DNA from: CAYLHS01 sp964496205
Lineage (GTDB): Bacteria > Actinomycetota > Acidimicrobiia > Spongiisociales > UBA4744
Direction: 5' to 3'
DNA length: 16,842 bases
NCBI GenBank assembly: GCA_964496205.1
Contig: CAZBXV010000043.1
Location: 1 to 16,842, forward strand
A program made the translations under genes and the position numbers. The notes below the pieces were generated by a model. The model saw only the letters and a program-made list of their open reading frames with translations, had not been told where the DNA came from and made no database searches. This document shows positions 1 to 4,399 of this stretch, one piece after another. The stretch's first letter is position 1, and the number at the start of each line of letters is the position of its first letter.

Positions 1-847
1 ATGCCTCCGAACCTCTCACTTCACCCACGACAATCCGGTCGGGTCGCATCGCCAGAACCGTCTTCACGAGATCTCGCAAGGAGATAGCACCAGATCCATC
101 TAGAGACGGCGGACGCGCCTCGTAGTAGGAGCCGTGAACGATTGGGACATGGAGCTCCCTGACCTCTTCGCAGCATCGAATGCACATGCCAGAAGGGACC
201 GCAGCGACCAGGGCAGCAAGGAGCGAGGTCTTCCCGGCGCCGGGAGGACCAGACACGACCACGCTGCTGCCCGTCTGGCTCATGGCCCAAAGGAACCCGG
301 CGGCGGGCATCGTCAGAGATCCCAGCTCGACAAGTGACGCGAGGGTCTCTCGCCTCAAGGCGTATCTACGAATAGTCACCGACAGCTGGTCTGACACCGG
401 CGCCATCACCGCTGTGAGACGTGCAGAGTCACCCAGCACCCGCGCCTGGACAATTGGATTGGCGGCATCCAGGTGGCGATCGGTGTCGGCAAGCAGACGA
501 TGGATGACCCGCCGGTTCTCGTCCTCCGTGACGGGGACACTCAGCGCGCGCAGTACGCCTCCCCGTATGAAGGACACCCTGTCTCCCTCGACAAAGATCT
601 CTTCGACGAGCGGATCGGTCAGCACCTCGGTGAGCGCCCCGTACCCGGCCACCGCGTCGAAGACCCGCTCAACCATCTGGATTGGATCTGCCAGCACCCG
701 TCCCGCACCTCGCTCAGCCTGCCTACGGTATGCGTTGACAGCCTCGGTGACTGCTTCCCTGGTTTCGTTCCGATCAGCTCCGACGTCGAGCTTCCTGCGC
801 TCGATGAGCTGCACAGCCGCGGAACGTATCTCTTCATAGGCGCTCAC
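1..847 (-). CDS. cpaF: Tad/Flp pilus assembly ATPase CpaF/TadA (3' end outside window)
   Basis: Type II/IV secretion-family hexameric ATPase that powers assembly of Flp (Tad) pili at the inner face of the membrane. About 282 residues are visible. An N-terminal helical domain (1-110) is followed by the ATPase core: Walker A GPPGAGKTS at 200-208 (Lys206), an acidic box around CCEEVREL (225-232), and the hallmark MRPDRIVVGEVRG (267-279), which carries the Walker B glutamate. The start is GTG at 847-845, sharing GTGA with the stop of the cpaE-like gene, so translational coupling is likely. The protein is cut by the window edge just after the Walker B region, so its C-terminal part and any tadB/tadC genes lie outside. 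The P-loop reads PPGAGK rather than the more usual GGTGSGK, but every required residue is present. Family call is secure. Confidence 0.95.
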   Translation of the reverse strand, partial: MSAYEEIRSAAVQLIERRKLDVGADRNETREAVTEAVNAYRRQAERGAGRVLADPIQMVERVFDAVAGYGALTEVLTDPLVEEIFVEGDRVSFIRGGVLRALSVPVTEDENRRVIHRLLADTDRHLDAANPIVQARVLGDSARLTAVMAPVSDQLSVTIRRYALRRETLASLVELGSLTMPAAGFLWAMSQTGSSVVVSGPPGAGKTSLLAALVAAVPSGMCIRCCEEVRELHVPIVHGSYYEARPPSLDGSGAISLRDLVKTVLAMRPDRIVVGEVRGSEA

Positions 848-1965
848 GTCGTCACCGTGGAAACAACCGACTCGACTGCCCGTACGAACGGGCCACGTCG
901 CACCAGGTCGCCATCCCATGCGGCTCGTCGCACGCGCCGATCCTCGGGAACGAACTCGATCCTCTCGGGCTCGAACACCCTCGTGATCTCTTGAGCAACT
1001 TCACTCTTGACGAACGCACCTGTCGGAACTCGATTGACGATCAGCACGAACCGCGCGTGTGCGTTGATCGCTCGTACTTCTGCCACCCATTCGAGGAGTC
1101 GCGTCACCCCCGTTGGAGTCGGCAGACCCACTCCTACAACTACGTCCGCATCGGAGATCAGTCTTCTCGCGAGGCGGAAACGACCATCTCCGGGCAGCCG
1201 CTCGATCCCCGCGCTGACATTCACAATCACCACTTCGGTCGACGTGGAGAGGTCCCGAATCGCTCCGGACACGTCCTCGGGGCGCAGCTCCAGCCAGTCG
1301 CGTGCATTTGGGATCCCGCACACCACGTCAAACCCTCTGCTGGAGTCGACACTCGGCCTTACGCCGTTGCGAGACTGGTCGACAGCCGTCCTCAGGTTCG
1401 GTACGAGGGGAAGCCCGAGCCGCTGCGCGATAGATGGCGCCACGTCGTCGGCATCCACCAAGAGGGTGCGCGCTCCCAAGCTCGATCGTGATGCGGCCAG
1501 CCCCACAGCGACCTCCGTGGACCCGGTTCCTCCAAACGGGCCCCCAACCACCACAAGTCGACCTTTGGACAACTCCGTCGTCGGTTGCATCGACATCGGC
1601 TCATCGGTATCCGGTGGCTGCATCGTCGCGACGACTCGAACGAGATCCTCTGAACTGGCACTGGCATCGATCACTTCATCCACACCGAGATCGATCAGCC
1701 GCTGCCGCCCCTCTGGGAAATCCGCTTCGTCAAACACACCGAGCAGGCGAGATCCGTTGGAGTGCACTTGTTCGACAAGCCGGGGACTGAGAAAGGATGT
1801 CGTGTCGTCGACGATGAGCACATCGAACCCACCGGCGGTCGCCTCTTCCGCCCTCAGGATCCGTGCTTTCACGTGGACACCACCATGGTCGGCTGCGTGG
1901 CGGTGGAGCCTTGTTGCCCACTCTCTTGGGGACAGCACCAAAGCGACAGAAGGCTCTGCAGTCAT
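844..1965 (-). CDS. cpaE: CpaE/TadZ-like pilus-locus ATPase-fold protein with degenerate P-loop
   Basis: 373-residue MinD/ParA-fold protein. CpaE/TadZ proteins localise the Tad pilus machine at the cell pole or membrane. Residues 1-118 look like a degenerate receiver-type domain (FDVLIVDDTTSF at 47-58), and 135-373 is the ParA-like fold. The Walker A equivalent is GGPFGGTGSTE (141-151): Phe144 stands where ParA/MinD proteins have the signature lysine, and Ser149 replaces the P-loop lysine. The LLVDADD segment (168-174) of the second motif is kept. The start ATG (1965-1963) shares ATGA with the cpaB-like stop and there is no clear Shine-Dalgarno, so it is probably translated by coupling. Position between cpaB and cpaF supports the assignment; sequence alone would only say MinD-like. 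ATP binding is doubtful. Confidence 0.85.
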   Translation of the reverse strand: MTAEPSVALVLSPREWATRLHRHAADHGGVHVKARILRAEEATAGGFDVLIVDDTTSFLSPRLVEQVHSNGSRLLGVFDEADFPEGRQRLIDLGVDEVIDASASSEDLVRVVATMQPPDTDEPMSMQPTTELSKGRLVVVGGPFGGTGSTEVAVGLAASRSSLGARTLLVDADDVAPSIAQRLGLPLVPNLRTAVDQSRNGVRPSVDSSRGFDVVCGIPNARDWLELRPEDVSGAIRDLSTSTEVVIVNVSAGIERLPGDGRFRLARRLISDADVVVGVGLPTPTGVTRLLEWVAEVRAINAHARFVLIVNRVPTGAFVKSEVAQEITRVFEPERIEFVPEDRRVRRAAWDGDLVRRGPFVRAVESVVSTVTT

Positions 1966-2597
1966 TGCTCTGGCGGATAGGTCATGGATGCCGGCGGATC
2001 CGCTCCCGTGGACCGGATGAGTTGGATCGTTCCCTCCGACATTGCTGCGGCGACGGTCAGGGCTGCGTCGGCATCGAGGGCGATCGTCACCGAGTATCCG
2101 CTTCCGAGAGCTCCCGACGAGTCGGACACCGATAGGACTTCGGCCCCGACGAGTACATACCGCGCCGTTCCAGCTTCCGATACGACAACGTCGATCGTAT
2201 CGCCGCGCTTCAGGAGTCCCCCCACGGCACGATCACGATCGATCGAGAGACTCATCGCTCTCAGTCCATCCCCTGACACGATGAAGTCGCCCTTCGAGAG
2301 GAGTGCCCCGGCGAAAACGGTGTGGGCGAGAATCGACCCCTCTCTACTCGCGAGGTCCTCCCGAGTGAGCAGAGTCGCCCGGACGGACTCGTCTGCGTGG
2401 ATCGGAGTGAACTGGACGGTCGACGGATCGAGGAAGGAGCCCGCGGGAAGATCCACCGCGGACAGCGCTACTTCGACCTCATGGCTCTGGGATTTCAGAA
2501 AGGCGTAGTTGAGGACGACCGCAACCAGGCCGGCGAGCAGGACAACCCAATGCCCCGTCGACAGCCGTCCAAACGGCCTGCGCCTCCCAGTCACCAT
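1962..2597 (-). CDS. cpaB: CpaB/RcpC-like pilus protein (SAF domain, one TM anchor)
   Basis: 211-residue periplasmic/extracytoplasmic protein of the Flp pilus assembly family. One membrane segment lies at about 16-34 (HWVVLLAGLVAVVLNYAFL) after a basic N-terminus. An SAF domain follows (about 42-104, VEVALSAVDLPAGSFLDPST..., ending AGALLSKGDF), then an RcpC-type beta domain (about 112-197) with the LLKRGDTIDVVV strand. CpaB/RcpC proteins are thought to connect the assembly platform to the outer layer in Tad systems; in an actinobacterium without a classic outer membrane the role is less clear. The start at 2597 is supported by GGGAGG six bases upstream. It is the first visible gene of the cpaB-cpaE-cpaF operon and overlaps the next gene by 4 nt. 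No prepilin (flp) or tadE/F gene is visible upstream. Confidence 0.85.
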   Translation of the reverse strand: MVTGRRRPFGRLSTGHWVVLLAGLVAVVLNYAFLKSQSHEVEVALSAVDLPAGSFLDPSTVQFTPIHADESVRATLLTREDLASREGSILAHTVFAGALLSKGDFIVSGDGLRAMSLSIDRDRAVGGLLKRGDTIDVVVSEAGTARYVLVGAEVLSVSDSSGALGSGYSVTIALDADAALTVAAAMSEGTIQLIRSTGADPPASMTYPPEQ

Positions 2598-2621
2598 GCA
2601 ATGCCTCCCAGTGACCGACCC

Positions 2622-2627
2622 ATCATA
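2622..2627 (-). promoter_or_regulatory. Probable -10 element of the cpaB-cpaE-cpaF operon
   Basis: On the minus strand this reads TATGAT, one mismatch from TATAAT. The predicted start point would be near 2615, giving a leader of about 18 nt that holds the GGGAGG ribosome site of cpaB. The -35 region is poor, which is common in actinobacteria. Inference from sequence only. Confidence 0.4.
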
Positions 2628-2636
2628 TTCATGCTG

Positions 2637-2642
2637 TAGGGT
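2637..2642 (+). promoter_or_regulatory. Possible -10 element of the divergent unknown gene
   Basis: TAGGGT fits the TAnnnT pattern and lies 26 nt before the GTG start of the gene at 2669, leaving room for a short leader with the GGAAGG ribosome site. It sits only 9 bases from the oppositely directed TATGAT, so the two promoters would compete for polymerase. No good -35. Confidence 0.3.
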
Positions 2643-2668
2643 GAGTTGCCACCCGCTGGAAGGTCCGC

Positions 2669-3184
2669 GTGGAAGATCAGGACGACGTCACGAGAAAGCT
2701 CGAGCACGAGCTGCGTCTCGACGCAGAAGAGGCCGAAGAGGATGCGGCCCACCTGGCGGCACGATCCCGCCGTCTCGAGGATGTGGCGTTCGATTCGATG
2801 TCCCGAGGTGACTTGGTGATGGTGACGGCGCTCGGGCGTTCCGTCTCGGGCGTAGTCGAGCATGCTGCGGGCGATCTGGCGATCGTCGTAACCGACACCG
2901 CGCCCGTCGCCGTGAATCTCGGAGGTCCGATCGCGATATGGGTCACGCGTCGGAGCCACGCACATGGCCATGGGCGGACACGAGGGGCAGCTTCGTTCGC
3001 CGCGCGGCTCACCGAGTTCGAGATCACGGGCGAGCAGGTCGAAGTGATCGCCCCTCTGGTCGCTGTTGGGATCGTCGCTCAGATCACCGCCGTGGCCAGG
3101 GACCATGTGCAACTGGTCACCCCCGATGAGCACAGTCTCGCCCTCCCCTTCACCCAGATAGCCTTTGTCGCTCAACATCAGTAG
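2669..3184 (+). CDS. Unknown protein: coiled coil plus two small beta domains
   Basis: 171 residues; I do not recognise a named family. Residues 1-45 are charged and helical (KLEHELRLDAEEAEEDAAHL), probably a coiled coil. Two beta-rich segments of similar layout follow. The first (about 46-94, GDLVMVTALGRSVSGVV... ending IAIWV) and the second (about 121-168, EQVEVIAPLVAVGIVAQI... ending IAFVA) each run V.V, then G.V, then a D followed by a hydrophobic strand ending in T, then I..V. This suggests an internal duplication of a small barrel (Sm, SH3 or PRC-like). A His/Gly/Arg-rich linker (95-106) separates them. No signal peptide or membrane segment. The start is GTG with GGAAGG five bases upstream. 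It is divergent from the pilus operon with only 71 bp between start codons, so shared control is possible. Confidence 0.7.
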   Translation: MEDQDDVTRKLEHELRLDAEEAEEDAAHLAARSRRLEDVAFDSMSRGDLVMVTALGRSVSGVVEHAAGDLAIVVTDTAPVAVNLGGPIAIWVTRRSHAHGHGRTRGAASFAARLTEFEITGEQVEVIAPLVAVGIVAQITAVARDHVQLVTPDEHSLALPFTQIAFVAQHQ

Positions 3185-3196
3185 CGCGTACTCTAG

Positions 3197-3224
3197 AATA
3201 TATAACATTGTGTAACGATGTCAA
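3197..3224 (-). promoter_or_regulatory. Strong-looking sigma70-type promoter, antisense to 2669-3184
   Basis: On the minus strand TTGACA (3224-3219) is followed after 16 nt by TATATT (3202-3197). The -35 is a perfect match and the -10 is close. It sits in a locally AT-rich patch. Transcription would start near 3190, run antisense through the unknown gene at 2669-3184 and could continue into the cpaB operon about 590 nt further on. No gene on the minus strand begins directly after it. Confidence 0.4.
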
Positions 3225-3272
3225 CGGTGTGATCATGCGGGGAGACCAACGAGCGGGCGCAGGGTTCGAGTT

Positions 3273-3294
3273 CCCCGGAATCGACAATCCGGGG
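3273..3294. terminator. Hairpin, possible bidirectional terminator
   Basis: CCCCGGA (3273-3279) pairs perfectly with TCCGGGG (3288-3294) around an 8-nt loop. It lies 89 nt after the stop of the plus-strand gene and 309 nt after that of the BldC-like gene. There is no T-run, so this is a moderate call. Confidence 0.4.
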
Positions 3295-3602
3295 CGCGCG
3301 TAGAACGAAGCCGCCGCCTCGCTGATCGTCTCGACCGTGCGAGCCGCGGCAGCTTCGGACCCTGCACACGCACGAGCAAAGGCATCCCAGAGGAGCTCTC
3401 CGCAAAGCCCTCCCCCGTGGAGACCTGATCTAGAGCCAGACAGCCGAAAAGCTCGGCGGGGATCGACGCCGGTGACCCACACCCTCACCCCCCGAGGAAG
3501 GTCGCTGCTCACCACCAAACGCACGACACGTCTGTGATCGGGGCAAGGTGCTCGGAGATGTGTCGGACCATTGCTCGGTGCTGGACGTGCGCCAGCCCGC
3601 CC

Positions 3603-3812
3603 CTATCCCTCTTCGTCGACCAGTTCGGTCACCCGGTGTTGCTTGAGATAGTCGATGATCTCGTCGCGGAAGAAGCGGAAGGATCGGCCGCCAGGCAGAC
3701 GGTAGGCGGGAATCCGACCCTCGCGGGCATACTTGCGCACCATCTGGATGTTCATTCCCAGCATCTCGGCCACATGGGCCGTCCCGAGAATCTCCGGGTA
3801 CTCGTCGCTCAT
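3603..3812 (-). CDS. BldC/excisionase-like small DNA-binding protein (HTH_17)
   Basis: 69-residue MerR-type winged-helix protein of the excisionase/BldC class. The core (about 7-58) reads ILGTAHVAEMLGMNIQMVRKYAREGRIPAYRLPGG then a wing FRFFRDEIIDYL. This is the standard layout: first helix, recognition helix, arginine-containing wing and closing helix. BldC-class proteins bind direct repeats cooperatively and act as developmental or global regulators in actinobacteria; phage excisionases share the fold, but no integrase is nearby. The frame stays open upstream, but the ATG at 3812 is the right start because AAGGAG lies five bases before it and the length then matches the family. It is divergent from bpa with 73 bp between. 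Target genes cannot be read from the sequence. Confidence 0.87.
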   Translation of the reverse strand: MSDEYPEILGTAHVAEMLGMNIQMVRKYAREGRIPAYRLPGGRSFRFFRDEIIDYLKQHRVTELVDEEG

Positions 3813-3835
3813 GCCGCTCCTTGCTGGTTGGCGAT

Positions 3836-3841
3836 AGTCTA
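3836..3841 (-). promoter_or_regulatory. Possible -10 element of the BldC-like gene
   Basis: Reads TAGACT on the minus strand (TAnnnT). It would give a start point near 3829 and a leader of about 16 nt carrying the AAGGAG site. The -35 region is weak. Confidence 0.33.
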
Positions 3842-3872
3842 CATGAGCGAATAGGCCCGAAACAGAGAGAGG

Positions 3873-3878
3873 TAGGCT
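3873..3878 (+). promoter_or_regulatory. -10 element placing the bpa start point at its ATG (leaderless)
   Basis: TAGGCT lies exactly 7 nt before the bpa ATG at 3886. This spacing puts transcription start at or next to the A of ATG. The only purine run near the start (GAGG, 1 nt away) is too close to act as a ribosome site. Confidence 0.42.
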
Positions 3879-3885
3879 TCGAGGT

Positions 3886-4311
3886 ATGGACGAACAGCCG
3901 ACCCAGCCCGAGATCGTCGACCCCACCGTTGCACAGCCGACAAAGCTCATCCGTATCGCATCCATGACGAGAGCAACCCTCGATGAAGTCCGCCAAGCGC
4001 CACTCGACGAGGCCGGCCGCAAGCGGCTCCTCGGCGTGTACAACTCCACACTCACGGAACTCAAGGAGGCTCTCTCGGACGACCTTCGCGAAGAACTCGA
4101 CGAGGTCTTCCTCCCCCTCACGTCACAGGTTCCGTCCGAGTCCGAACTGCGAGTCGCGCAGGCTCAGCTCGTCGGATGGCTCGAAGGGCTGTTCCACGGC
4201 ATCCAGGCGAGCCTCTGGACCCAGCAGATGGCCGCCCAACAGCAGCTCGCCGAAGTTCGGTCCCGAAAAGCGCTCGACTCCCCCGACGAATCGACCGGCC
4301 AGTACCTCTGA
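3886..4311 (+). CDS. bpa: Bacterial proteasome activator Bpa/PafE
   Basis: 141-residue protein recognised as Bpa/PafE (DUF2587; Mycobacterium tuberculosis Rv3780). It forms an ATP-independent ring that docks on the 20S proteasome and feeds it unfolded or selected proteins. The decisive feature is the extreme C-terminus, DESTGQYL: GQYL is the conserved tail that inserts between proteasome alpha subunits to open the gate. The middle (about 22-120) is the expected helical bundle, including LGVYNSTLTELKEALSDDLR and VGWLEGLFHGIQASLWTQQM. It is shorter than the M. tuberculosis protein (about 174 residues), mainly at the ends. It implies that the genome also encodes a 20S proteasome, which is not in this window. 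No Shine-Dalgarno at a useful distance; probably leaderless. It stands alone between a divergent BldC-like gene and the histidine kinase. Confidence 0.92.
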   Translation: MDEQPTQPEIVDPTVAQPTKLIRIASMTRATLDEVRQAPLDEAGRKRLLGVYNSTLTELKEALSDDLREELDEVFLPLTSQVPSESELRVAQAQLVGWLEGLFHGIQASLWTQQMAAQQQLAEVRSRKALDSPDESTGQYL

Positions 4312-4318
4312 CGGCACC

Positions 4319-4333
4319 CCACCCATTGGGTGG
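4319..4333 (+). terminator. Short hairpin after bpa, weak terminator candidate
   Basis: CCACCC (4319-4324) pairs with GGGTGG (4328-4333) around ATT, starting 7 nt after the bpa stop. No T-run follows, so it may only slow transcription or stabilise the 3' end. Confidence 0.35.
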
Positions 4334-4336
4334 TAA

Positions 4337-4368
4337 CTAGTCACTTCGGCATCTGGGTCTCTAGTCAC
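4337..4368. repeat. Pair of CTAGTCAC direct repeats before the kinase gene
   Basis: CTAGTCAC occurs at 4337-4344 and 4361-4368, 24 nt apart start to start (slightly over two helical turns), in the 88-bp gap upstream of the kinase. Identical octamers in one short gap could be a regulator site. The CTAG core is usually rare in bacterial DNA. Function not known. Confidence 0.35.
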
Positions 4369-4399
4369 ATCCTTCTCAAGACACACCCCGCCAGCGCCG

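Larger units (their letters stand above)
3185..3602. other. 418-bp gap between convergent genes
   Basis: This gap contains the antisense promoter at 3197-3224 and a hairpin at 3273-3294. A minus-strand open frame (3150-3524, 124 codons from GTG) spans it, but it has no ribosome site, its third-position GC (about two thirds by my count) is no higher than background, it overlaps the end of the plus-strand gene, and both the promoter and the hairpin fall inside it. I therefore do not call it a gene. The frame is in phase with the BldC-like gene and follows its TAG stop, so stop readthrough would enter it; this is probably chance. No tRNA found. Confidence 0.5.

Noticed and set aside
1007..2020. 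337-codon plus-strand open frame over the cpaE-like gene
   Set aside because: Low-complexity Ser/Thr/Arg/Pro translation, opposite a recognisable gene that is coupled to its neighbours on both sides.
2591..3208. 205-codon minus-strand frame following the antisense promoter
   Set aside because: It is antisense to the coiled-coil protein, has no ribosome site, its start lies inside the promoter spacer, and its composition is not protein-like.
3262..3276. tRNA T-arm-like GGGTTCGAGTTCCCC
   Set aside because: The stem has mismatches with a 7-nt loop, and no acceptor, D or anticodon arm can be built around it on either strand.
3150..3524. Minus-strand open frame of 124 codons in the large gap
   Set aside because: No ribosome site, third-position GC no higher than background, overlap with the end of a plus-strand gene, and a promoter and a hairpin inside it. 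It remains possible but not supported.
3603..3812. Phage or integrative-element excisionase
   Set aside because: The HTH_17 fold fits both, but there is no integrase, attachment repeat or change in composition; a BldC-like chromosomal regulator is simpler.
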